Shown: piece after piece, positions 1-7,900 of the stretch
Layout of the letters: the number at the start of each line of letters is the position of its first letter
Numbering within the stretch: position 1 is the first letter of the stretch
NCBI GenBank assembly: GCA_902491625.1
Contig: CABUIO010000032.1
Span: forward strand, 1 to 20,255
Direction of reading: 5' to 3'
Length of the DNA: 20,255 bases
Source of the DNA: an uncultured Porphyromonadaceae bacterium
GTDB lineage: Bacteria > Bacteroidota > Bacteroidia > Bacteroidales > Muribaculaceae
Position numbers and translations under genes: made by a program
Notes under the pieces: generated by a model
The model's input: only the letters and a program-made list of their open reading frames with translations
What the model was told of the DNA's origin: nothing
Databases searched by the model: none

Positions 1-124
1 ATTTTTCCTCATGCCACCATCTTTGTGACTGTCTGAAAATCGGGGAGTATTATAATCGCCCCAAAACCAGATTTCCGGTCTATTTTTTTGTGGGATATGT
101 TCCAATCGTGGGAAAGGGAAGGTA

Positions 125-166
125 CAAAAACAAAAAAATTGATTGTCGTCGCGACAACCAATCAAT
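125..166 (-). terminator. Rho-independent terminator, leftward
   Basis: Read on the minus strand, positions 166 to 138 form a hairpin. A 5-bp outer stem (138-142 with 162-166) and a 6-bp inner stem (143-148 with 152-157) are separated by a 4-nt bulge, with a 3-nt loop. It is followed directly by a run of seven T and then a second T run (complement of 132-138 and 125-129). This is a good intrinsic terminator. It would end both the GT25/lipoprotein transcript coming from the right and any transcript from the promoter at 202-232. Confidence 0.75.
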
Positions 167-198
167 ATTAACCTTAAAATCTAATACCATGAAAAACG
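130..198 (-). ncRNA. Candidate small RNA or leader RNA
   Basis: The stretch between the leftward promoter (-7 at 202-209) and the intrinsic terminator (138-166 plus T run) would give an RNA of about 65-70 nt. It has an A/U-rich single-stranded 5' half and a terminator hairpin at its 3' end. I see no plausible ORF in it on the minus strand. It could instead be an attenuated leader of a leftward gene beyond the window, or an end-processed tail of the GT25 transcript. The call rests only on signal spacing; I do not recognise the RNA family. Confidence 0.35.
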
Positions 199-201
199 GC
201 A

Positions 202-232
202 CAAAGATAATGCTTACGAAAGGCTCTGTCAA
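202..232 (-). promoter_or_regulatory. Bacteroidota-type promoter, leftward
   Basis: On the minus strand there is an exact -7 element TATCTTTG (complement of 202-209). Twenty bases upstream is TTG (complement of 230-232), which fits the TTTG-N19/20-TAnnTTTG rule. Transcription would start near 197 and run left. There is no protein-coding start between here and the window edge, and a terminator lies only about 30-60 bases further on. Confidence 0.6.
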
Positions 233-265
233 GCCAAGAACATGTTTTTAAACATATTTAACACC

Positions 266-1027
266 TCAGCGGAGTCTGTAGAGCAGTTTCTTATAGGCTT
301 TTTTCAAGGGATAAGTGAGATTCATGTAGAGTTGACGGTGCGCGTCGCGCATCGAAATGGAGGAGCCGAACTTTCCGTTTTTACTCCCCTGCGTAGCTAC
401 GGTCGGATGCGTCCAGTAGTATGGCAATCCCGCTTCTTTTATCAGGAAGGTGTGGAATCGGTCGATTGGCAAATGACATCCGTGGGCGTCGACATAGTCG
501 AGAATCAGACTCGCCACGCCGGCTGTAATGTAGTAACATCCGGCGTAGCGGTCGCGCTGAGCGGCATAGACACGCATGCCTTTGCACCGTTGGCTTCCCC
601 GGACGAACTGCATGCTCGTGTCCTCGAAAGAGATCAGCATGTCGCCGATTCCACGCGACTCCGCCTCGCCCATGCACTTCGCGAAAAAGGCGGGGAATTT
701 ACGTTTCAACGCTATGTCGTCTTCCAGAATCAGGGCGCCGGGAAGTCCGGAGTCGAGGATTCTGCGGTAAGCGAGCAGATGCTTCATCGCGCAGGATGTT
801 TCGCCGGTAACGCGCCGCATGGCGCCGGAGAAATTGCGGCTGACCGTGGCCTCGTCAAGGTCGGGAATGTCCCCCTCCAGCACATAGCTGAACTCTATGC
901 CGAGTCGGGCGAGCATCGCCTCGACAGAAACGGCTCTCGCCTCGTAGCCCTCACGCACGTGGAGCACCATCACCGGCACTCCGAGCCGAGAAGGGTGTAA
1001 TCCCGACTCATCATTATCCCTGATCAC
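266..1027 (-). CDS. Glycosyltransferase family 25 (LPS-type) protein
   Basis: This is a 253-residue protein of the GT25 family, which adds sugars, often galactose, to lipopolysaccharide or other surface glycans using nucleotide sugars. The visible signatures are the conserved helix with SCAMKHLLAYR (about 78-88), the hydrophobic strand ending in LILEDDI (EDD at 102-104, the metal/nucleotide-sugar acidic motif) and the late QGSKNGKFGSSI segment (about 213-224) near the usual GT25 C-terminal motif. The start is a GTG whose GTGA overlaps the stop of the upstream lipoprotein, implying translational coupling. An alternative in-frame ATG at residue 20 (VMVLHV) would cut into the first beta strand, so GTG is preferred. 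The acceptor cannot be told from sequence. There is no signal peptide, so it should act in the cytoplasm or at the inner face of the membrane. Confidence 0.85.
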   Translation of the reverse strand: MIRDNDESGLHPSRLGVPVMVLHVREGYEARAVSVEAMLARLGIEFSYVLEGDIPDLDEATVSRNFSGAMRRVTGETSCAMKHLLAYRRILDSGLPGALILEDDIALKRKFPAFFAKCMGEAESRGIGDMLISFEDTSMQFVRGSQRCKGMRVYAAQRDRYAGCYYITAGVASLILDYVDAHGCHLPIDRFHTFLIKEAGLPYYWTHPTVATQGSKNGKFGSSISMRDAHRQLYMNLTYPLKKAYKKLLYRLR

Positions 1028-1791
1028 AGTTCGGAAGTAGTAAATGTGATCTCCATAGTCTTACCGCTGTTGTCTCCATGATAGCTGTAGACCAGACCTC
1101 TTCCGTTCTCTTTCAGCAGACGGACCACCTCTCTCATTGCCGGAATCCGGCGGGTGTCGGCAAGCAAAGACTTTTTAAAACCGTCATAATCGAGACTCGA
1201 CATATCAAATTCTCTGTCGTCAAGACTATAGGAATAGATCAGATTCCTGCCGTCGTCTCGGACATCCACAAGTGTCGTCACCTCATCGACCTCAACCGGA
1301 CAGTTCGCTTTGCCCATATTCACCTCGTATTCGAGCAGTTTCGCCGACCTTTCCCGGTCGCTTAAAGGATTTGCAAGCGCATTCTTAAGCTCCGAAGGCG
1401 AGAACCACATCTCCAGCTCTTCGGAGGCGGAAGTGTCCTTGTAGACGATCACCATCGTGGCGTCGGCCGAGGAGATATCCTCCACAATCCCTTTGGTGCG
1501 GGGATCCACGATAAAAAGGAGCATTTTGTCGTGCAGAAGATTTATATTGCGGCGCAGGACGCTGAGATCAGCACCGAGTTCCTCTGCGTTGACCTCGTAA
1601 AGGAATCTGACGACATTGTTTTCCTCGTCATATTCAACGGAACTCAACACGCCGAAATCGCTGTGCATGGGGCATTTTTCATTAGTGGCCTCGACCTTGG
1701 AGGCAAGCTCCCTGACAGCCTTCGGTTTGCCGCAGGAGTTCATGGCGAAAACCAGGACGGCAAGCATAGCGAGTGTGACGTAACTTCTCAT
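1024..1791 (-). CDS. Predicted lipoprotein with two tandem homologous domains
   Basis: This is a 255-residue protein of unknown function. The chosen start (MRSYV...) gives a clean signal sequence ending at Cys20 (AMNSC), so it is probably a lipoprotein. Starting 27 bases further upstream would add nine polar residues ahead of the signal peptide. The mature part looks like an internal duplication: residues about 35-130 and 155-255 each begin with a CP pair, continue through an L..V.YDEEN / L..V.DDGRN segment and an aromatic beta strand, and end in FSPSEL / FTTSEL. It is co-transcribed with the GT25 gene (GTGA overlap) and has a promoter just upstream. I do not recognise the family. A role in the periplasm or at the outer membrane is inferred from the signal peptide only. 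Confidence 0.85.
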   Translation of the reverse strand: MRSYVTLAMLAVLVFAMNSCGKPKAVRELASKVEATNEKCPMHSDFGVLSSVEYDEENNVVRFLYEVNAEELGADLSVLRRNINLLHDKMLLFIVDPRTKGIVEDISSADATMVIVYKDTSASEELEMWFSPSELKNALANPLSDRERSAKLLEYEVNMGKANCPVEVDEVTTLVDVRDDGRNLIYSYSLDDREFDMSSLDYDGFKKSLLADTRRIPAMREVVRLLKENGRGLVYSYHGDNSGKTMEITFTTSEL

Positions 1792-1815
1792 ATCATTGAT
1801 TTGTTGTTCAATCCA

Positions 1816-1823
1816 CAAAGGTA
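1816..1823 (-). promoter_or_regulatory. -7 element of lipoprotein/GT25 operon
   Basis: The minus strand reads TACCTTTG, an exact match to the Bacteroidota -7 consensus TAnnTTTG. It lies 24 bases before the chosen ATG at 1791. No good -33 TTTG is seen at the expected distance. Transcription starting a few bases after the motif would leave a 5' leader of roughly 20 nt, consistent with choosing the downstream ATG. Confidence 0.55.
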
Positions 1824-1848
1824 GTCAAAAAAAATCGTATTTTTTATA

Positions 1849-1856
1849 TATCTTTG
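1849..1856 (+). promoter_or_regulatory. -7 element of VanZ-like gene
   Basis: TATCTTTG matches the Bacteroidota -7 consensus exactly and ends 6 bases before the GTG start at 1863. The predicted transcription start therefore falls almost on the start codon, so the mRNA may be nearly leaderless. The -33 position is not well matched. It faces away from the minus-strand -7 at 1816-1823, giving a compact divergent promoter region of about 45 bp. Confidence 0.5.
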
Positions 1857-1862
1857 TAGCTC

Positions 1863-2288
1863 GTGAAAAAGATAAGCCATTACATAAGGTTGATTCCGGC
1901 GTGGGTGAGCACAGGAGTGTGCCTTGCGGCGATACTTTGGGCCACACTCTCGCCCGCTCCGGCCGGAGACCTCGACGTGCCTATGTTTCCCGGCGCGGAC
2001 AAGGTCGTGCACGCCGTGATGTTCGGAGCGCTGACACTCTGCGGATGTTTCGACCTCGGCGTCGTATTGCGCGAAAAGAAAAGACATGAAGGACTGATGA
2101 CGCCGTGGATCGTTGCTGCGGCGGCCACACTTGCGGGCATCGGAATCGAATATCTGCAACTCGCCATGCGCCTTGGCAGATCGTTTGAACCGGCCGACAT
2201 GCTCGCGGACTTCGCCGGAGCGGCGGCAGCTGCTGCGGTAGTCTCCATCTCGATTGTTTATCGCAAGAAACACACACCAAGACAGTAA
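1863..2288 (+). CDS. VanZ-like family membrane protein
   Basis: This is a 141-residue membrane protein of the VanZ-like family (PF04892). It shows the family signatures FPGADKVVHAVMFGALTL (about 42-59), with the conserved D-K-x-x-H-x-x-x-F/Y pattern, and GIEYLQ followed by R.FEPADMLADFAGA (about 94-118). Four hydrophobic segments are visible (about 10-30, 45-63, 80-100 and 113-133). The name comes from the teicoplanin-resistance gene, but chromosomal homologues in Bacteroidales have no proven resistance role, and their molecular function is largely unknown. The start is GTG; no in-frame ATG occurs before the conserved core. It overlaps the next gene by one base (TAATG), so the two are probably translated together. 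Confidence 0.85.
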   Translation: MKKISHYIRLIPAWVSTGVCLAAILWATLSPAPAGDLDVPMFPGADKVVHAVMFGALTLCGCFDLGVVLREKKRHEGLMTPWIVAAAATLAGIGIEYLQLAMRLGRSFEPADMLADFAGAAAAAAVVSISIVYRKKHTPRQ

Positions 2289-2602
2289 TGCAGAAGTCGC
2301 AGAGATATGGTTTGCTGTTACTCGCACTGATATGCGTGGCGATCATCGCGGTCTCCGTGTGGCGTTCGCGCACGGCGGCGGAGAAGCTTGGCTACGATGC
2401 GCCACACCCTTCCGAATTCACGATTCTGTCCGCCGCGCCTCCGGCCGACAGAAACCACAGTCATGCGGGAAAGGACACCATCTTTCCCGACAGGCACGAA
2501 AAGCGCAAAAGCGCGGGAAAATCCACAAAAAAGAGCCGGAAAGAGCGTTCCAATTCGCAGAAAACGCAGAAGCCCGATCGCCGTTGGCTTGACGACCTCT
2601 AA
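2288..2602 (+). CDS. Small membrane-anchored basic protein, unknown
   Basis: This is a 104-residue protein that I do not recognise. Residues about 8-25 form one hydrophobic segment preceded by K and R, fitting a single-pass N-terminal anchor. The rest is polar, and from about residue 60 it is strongly basic and low in complexity (K, R, S and Q rich), ending in DRRWLDDL. The ATG shares a base with the stop of the VanZ-like gene, which supports it as a real translated gene. It ends 21 bp before the convergent tamL stop. A basic cytoplasmic or periplasmic tail could bind nucleic acid, lipid headgroups or peptidoglycan, but nothing in the sequence decides this. Confidence 0.65.
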   Translation: MQKSQRYGLLLLALICVAIIAVSVWRSRTAAEKLGYDAPHPSEFTILSAAPPADRNHSHAGKDTIFPDRHEKRKSAGKSTKKSRKERSNSQKTQKPDRRWLDDL

Positions 2603-2623
2603 CAATCACGTAGCAATCGCACG

Positions 2624-4978
2624 TCAGAAGGGATAGCCGATGGCGAGATGAAACGCGAAGGCGTCCTTGAAACGCACGTTGAAGTAGTGGGGCGTGCCGT
2701 TGGTGTAAGGTGTGTGGAGTCCGTAGCCGAGGTCGCCTCTGATGACTATCATCTGAATGTCGAAACGCAGTCCTATGCCTGTGCCGAGCGCGATGTCGCG
2801 CAGGAAGGTGTTGGCTTTGAGCTGTCCGCCGGGACGCATAGGATCGTCGCGCAGCAGCCATATGTTTCCGGCGTCGAGGAAGACGGCGCCATGAATGATG
2901 CTGACAATCGGGAAACGATATTCGGTGTTAAGCTCAAATTTGAACGTACCGGTCTGATCGAAATAGCCGTTGACCTGATCCTCGGGCACACGATAGCTTC
3001 CGGGACCGATGCTCCGCACGGTGAAGGCACGGATGGAGTTGGCGCCGCCGATGTAGAACTGTTCGGAATACGGCACCACCTTGCTGTTGCCGTAGGCGTG
3101 GGCGGCACCGATAAGGACACGGCTGACGAGCCAGTGGTCGGAGCCACGACCGAACAGACGGCGGGAATAGACGAGCTGCGCCTGACCCTTAACGAACTGC
3201 GAGAAAGGCGTGCCGAAAAGTTTCTTTTCACCTTTGGCGCCGCAAAGCTTGTAGATGCCGTCGAAGACATTTCCGGCCTCGGTGACGGTAAAGGTGAAAT
3301 TGATGTTGTTCATCTTCGCCCTCTCAAGATATTTGTCGAGGGTGTAGGTATAGCTCAGCTGCGGAATGAACTGGCTCTTGAAACTCTCGGCGATTGCAGG
3401 ATTGGCCGACATGATGGAGTCGAACTCGTGGGTGGTTTTCAGTAGCTTTGTGTATGTGAGCTTGAAGGGGGTCAGACTGTTTACGACGTTGCGCGAGGGA
3501 CGCCATTCGTAGCTGAGGCCGGTGTTGAACTGCATCATCTTGAAATAGTGGGGGCGGTTGAGGAGTTTGCCACTGAGGCTGATGCGCGTCCAGTTAAGCT
3601 CGCGCTGGGTGCGCGGGATGAATTTCGGAGCCAGCAGACGCGGGAACGAGAGCGTGGAGTTGAGGCCGAACTCATAGCTGTTGAAGATGGAGCTACGTCC
3701 GTGTCCTGTCTGCCATTCGTAGGATGCGTCGAGAGTGACGTTCAGCTGCTCTCCGCCGCCGAAAAGGTTGCGGTTGGTGACGCCGAAACTGAGTCCGGGG
3801 CCGATGTAGCTGTTGGACTTGGAGGTGGCGTTCACCTCCAGGGAGGCCTCCATAGGGCGGTCGTAGCGGCATGTGATGTCGACGTCGAGCGTGGGATCGC
3901 CGCCGAAGAATGCGGTGTCGGAGGGTGTCACCTGCATTTCGATGGCACTGAAGATGCCGAGACGCGCCAGACGGTTCTGCGTGCGGTCCATGTTGCGCAC
4001 GGAGAAAAGCCTGTCCTTGCGGAAAGTGATGCACGAAGGGATGAGGTTCTCGCGCAGTTTCTGCGGACGCATCACTATGACGCGGCATTTTTCCGAGTCG
4101 ATGGTGTCGGGCGTGCCGGGATTGCGGCGGCTGCGGCGGAGAAGATGAACCGTGACCTTTCCGGTCTTGAAAGGCACGGAAGCGATCGACGGCATGTTGT
4201 CGGCGAGAGTGAGCTTTAGCGCCACGGCGTGCGGCGTGATGGTTGAGTCGGCAAGAAACTCGATGTATTCGGGCTGGAAATAGTAGTAGCCGCGGTTGCG
4301 GAGACGGTTGGCGATACGTGTGCGGACAGCGACGAGCGAGTCGGTGCAGAAGCGCTCACCGGGCCTGAGATATTCGCTCTGTCGCGAAAGGGAATCGATG
4401 AAGTTGCACACCGACGACTCCGGACGGTTGAGATAGATGACAGAATCGATCAGATATGGACTGCTGACATCTGCGGTGTAGCTGATGCGAGCCTTCTTGG
4501 AGTTCTTTTTGTCGACAAGAAGATCGTAGCTGACAGTGGAACCGAAATAGCCGTTGTTGTCGAGGATACTCTCCATCATCTTCGTGCGCAGTTCCGGCCG
4601 CACGTCGCTCACGAGCACAGGCTGCGAGACGAGATTGCGGTAGAGCCATCCCTTTATGCCCTTTGAAGAGTCGCTCCAGTTGTTGTAGACCCAAAGGCCG
4701 ATGGGGAAGGGTGTGCGCACGTAGGGCGACAGGAAAGGCATCGGATTATTGGGCTTCACGTTGATGGCCTCCTTGAGATCGGCCACCATAGCGTCCGGAA
4801 GCTTCTCCTCACCTGTCGGATTGATGTTGAATTTCTTCACTCCCGTGTATAGGATCTCTCCGTCGGGAATCTTCTTTGTGGTAGAGCAGGCCACAAGGAA
4901 TGCCGCAGCCACGAAGACCGCAAGGAGCGCCGCAGGAAAGGTGGCGAGGGATATATTTCTATGTGTGGATCTACGCAT
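2624..4978 (-). CDS. tamL: TamL, BamA-type outer-membrane assembly lipoprotein
   Basis: This is a 784-residue BamA/TamA-superfamily protein of the Bacteroidota TamL type, thought to work with TamB in moving or inserting outer-membrane material. The signal peptide ends in a lipobox (LVAC, Cys31), so the N-terminus should be lipid-anchored, unlike proteobacterial TamA. The N-terminal half has POTRA-like alternating segments; the C-terminal half is a 16-strand-type barrel with many aromatic-polar strands. The FYIGGANSIRAF segment (about 642-652), continuing through RSIGPGSY, corresponds to the lid-loop VRGF motif of the superfamily. The protein ends in a terminal Phe (IGYPF), as expected of a barrel substrate of BAM. 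It starts 12 bp after the tamB stop, so the two are one operon, and it converges on the small basic gene. Confidence 0.92.
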   Translation of the reverse strand: MRRSTHRNISLATFPAALLAVFVAAAFLVACSTTKKIPDGEILYTGVKKFNINPTGEEKLPDAMVADLKEAINVKPNNPMPFLSPYVRTPFPIGLWVYNNWSDSSKGIKGWLYRNLVSQPVLVSDVRPELRTKMMESILDNNGYFGSTVSYDLLVDKKNSKKARISYTADVSSPYLIDSVIYLNRPESSVCNFIDSLSRQSEYLRPGERFCTDSLVAVRTRIANRLRNRGYYYFQPEYIEFLADSTITPHAVALKLTLADNMPSIASVPFKTGKVTVHLLRRSRRNPGTPDTIDSEKCRVIVMRPQKLRENLIPSCITFRKDRLFSVRNMDRTQNRLARLGIFSAIEMQVTPSDTAFFGGDPTLDVDITCRYDRPMEASLEVNATSKSNSYIGPGLSFGVTNRNLFGGGEQLNVTLDASYEWQTGHGRSSIFNSYEFGLNSTLSFPRLLAPKFIPRTQRELNWTRISLSGKLLNRPHYFKMMQFNTGLSYEWRPSRNVVNSLTPFKLTYTKLLKTTHEFDSIMSANPAIAESFKSQFIPQLSYTYTLDKYLERAKMNNINFTFTVTEAGNVFDGIYKLCGAKGEKKLFGTPFSQFVKGQAQLVYSRRLFGRGSDHWLVSRVLIGAAHAYGNSKVVPYSEQFYIGGANSIRAFTVRSIGPGSYRVPEDQVNGYFDQTGTFKFELNTEYRFPIVSIIHGAVFLDAGNIWLLRDDPMRPGGQLKANTFLRDIALGTGIGLRFDIQMIVIRGDLGYGLHTPYTNGTPHYFNVRFKDAFAFHLAIGYPF

Positions 4979-4990
4979 TGTCGGGTATTG

Positions 4991-7900
4991 CTATTTTACG
5001 ATCGTATCGGTCGCCACAGGCGTTTCTTTCGGGACAGAATCGGCGGGAGCCGCTTCCGGAGCCTTCTTTTTCCGGCGGAATCGGAAGAGCTGCAGGAGAT
5101 TGTCGAGCTTGCGCTTCATCACGAAACCGACGCCGGTCTCGGTGATCTCGCCTTCGAGGATACTCTCCCATCCGGTGTGGCGGAAAAGACGCATGTAGAT
5201 GCTCATGGTGTTGGTCTGCTTGAGCATGTATTCGAAAGAGATGTCGCTGATGAGGTTCTGCACGAAATTCTCGTCGGCATTGGCGTTGGTGGTGTAGTTG
5301 CCGCCGACCACGATCTTGAATCGGTTGTCGAAGAGCGACTTGGAGACCTGATATGAATAGCTCGTGGCGGTCGAGGTCTCCCCCTCATAGGTGTTCTTGT
5401 ACTGGTCGATACCGAACGAGAGATCAACGCCGCGGATCGTGCGTGCCGCCCAGGAATTGAGCTGGCCGGTGAGGAATCCGTAGAGCGGATTGCCCGACAG
5501 ATTCGACGACGCAGTGACGCCGGGGCCCGTGTAGGTGTTGTAGAGCAGGAGGTTCATGGCCTCGTTGCTGCGCTGTTCGGGCGTCATGGAGAGGAGCTCG
5601 TTGTGGACGGTGATGTCGTCGTCGGTCGAGAGGTCAAACGTCACCTTGGGGGCGCTGAGCGTGCCGAGCACGGAGAGTCCGACGTCGAAATAGATTAGCC
5701 TTGAGTTGGATCCTTGCTGCTGCACGTTGGCCTTGAGATGATCCCGCGCAAGGAGGTGCAGAGTCGGATTCATCATGTTGCCCGACCAGCTGACATAGCT
5801 CTCGGGGAGGAAGTCAAACACTTTCTCGGTCATCAGCGGCGGAGTGTAGCGCACCTGGCCGGAAGGGATGTTGAGCTGTCCGTTAAGGCGTCTGTCGCCC
5901 ATGAAGCTCTGGGTGTAGTTGAGGGTGCCGTTGGGGAGCAGACGCGCGCGGTTGGTGCCGGAGGTGTTGAGATTGACCGTGAACTGGGCGCCGTTGACGA
6001 TGTTGAGCGAGGCATTGATGTCCATAAGCATCGAGGGAGGCACACTGTCGGCCACGGCGACCTGCGTCGTGTCGTTGAACTGTACGAACTTCACGACGTC
6101 AGTCGTGTTCTGGCGCTCAAGCGTGGAGGCATCGGTGCCGAGAACGTAGGTTATGTTGGTCGAGGAGAGGATCGAGAGGTTGGCGCCGATGGAGAGACGC
6201 TTCATGGAGCCTCTGACGGTCGCGTCGAGATTGACCGCGAGCTTGCCGAAGATGTCGCTGCGGGCACGCCGGTCGTTGTCCACGAGCACGACATTGCGTC
6301 CGCTGAGCGCTAAATCAAGAAGGATGTCGGAGAAATTGCGGGCATCGACACTGCCGCTGAGCGTCAGCGGATTGTCGTTGGCTCCGGTGAGGCGGATATT
6401 GTCAAGCGTCAGAAGATTGTCGACCACATTGAGCGCCTCGCCGTCCGCGATGTGGATGCTGCTGCCGGCCATCGGGATATAGACGGACACTCCGGTGGTG
6501 CGGAGATCGCCGTTCAGCACAGGCGCCGTAAGGGAGCCGGAAAGCGCGAGCGAGCCGTTGAGCGCGCCCTTGAGCTGCGCCATGTCGGCACCGATGAAGG
6601 GATTGAGCATCCTGAGCGGGAATGTGTCGAGATCGAGGGTCAGCTTTGTGGTGTTGGCTCCCGTAACGGAATCGGCACGTGTGAAACCGCGCAGTGCCAT
6701 GATATGTTCGCCGTCAAGGGAGAAATCAATCTTGCCGCCGGTGACGTTGGCAAGATTTGATCCGGCGCGGAAATCTGCGCCGATATCGCCCACACGCACT
6801 TTATCGTAGTAGAATTCGTCAAGGGTCAGATTGCCGTTGCCGATTACGCCGCGCTTACGCAATTCGAGATGCAGATCGGTGTTCAGACGTCCGGTGAGAG
6901 GGGGTGCGAAAGCGGACATCTGCAGGAAATCCTCGATGTCGAGATTCTTAATGGCCACATCCAGATAATTGTCGTTTTTGTCGGTCATGCCGGACTGCAG
7001 GGAGATGCTGCTGCCGAGGCTGCTGGCCTCAAGCGACGAGCGTATGATCTTGCCGGGGCCGATCTGCACATAGTTGTCGTCGCTGATGATCCAGGGCTTG
7101 TAGCCGATGGTTGCGTTGAGGGGCGTGAAATGGAGCGATAGAACGGAGTCGGCGTATGCGGCGGTGAGACCGAGACGGTAGCCCTCCTCGTTTTTGGCAT
7201 TGCGCTGCCGCAGGGCGAGCGAGGCTCGGTTCCCCTCCAGATAGCCCGATAGAGTGACATTTGCAAATTCCGTGAGGTTGGGAGGAAGATTGGTGATTCC
7301 CACGCGGTAGTTGAGGCGGCTCTCCTTCTGGCGGAGCGCCACCTTTACGGAGTCGATGAGAAGCTTGCCGGTGTTAAGCCCTGCAAGCATGATGTCGCCG
7401 TCAATGATGTCGCCGTTGTCGAGAGTCATGGTCAACGTGTCGAAAGAATAGCCCGTAGGCTCCACAAACTGACGCACGACCCCCTTTCCGCCCACAAGAG
7501 CGGTCAGCCGGAACTTGGGAAGGTCGGTGTGCAGTGCGGCGAAATCGAAGTTCTTGGAGTCAATCTGTTGCGAAATTCCGGAGGACGCGTCCATGAAGTC
7601 GCCCATAAGATCACCCATTGCCACCGGCGCGTCAAAAGCGAGATCAAGATCATAGCCCTTCACTCGAAGGGATGTGCTGTCGGCCGTGGCAAGAAAAGAT
7701 GCGTCGGCAGCATGTGGAAGGAGTAGACGCTCGGATCCATAGGCCCAGTCGATGTCGCGCACAGCCATGTCGAGATCGAAAAGCATCTTGTCGGGATTGG
7801 CTGTGCCGTTCAGGGAAATAAAACCGCTGCCGGCACACACGGAATCCATCAGCCCCATGGCTTTAAGGTCAAGATGATGGATCTCGGTCGTGGCATCTAT

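Noticed and set aside
189..251. Plus-strand 20-codon ORF starting MKNGTKIML
   Set aside because: It begins after a leader-like A/T-rich stretch and looks superficially like the start of an outer-membrane protein gene, but it stops after 20 codons with no continuation in another frame. The minus-strand promoter and terminator explain the region better.
242..1000. Long plus-strand ORF opposite the GT25 gene
   Set aside because: It lies wholly antisense to a gene with clear family motifs and has no domain-like sequence. High GC on the coding strand produces such shadows; similar ones lie opposite tamL (3548-4219), tamB (5714-6313, 8180-8809, 8939-9727) and the CobW-type gene (14580-15398).
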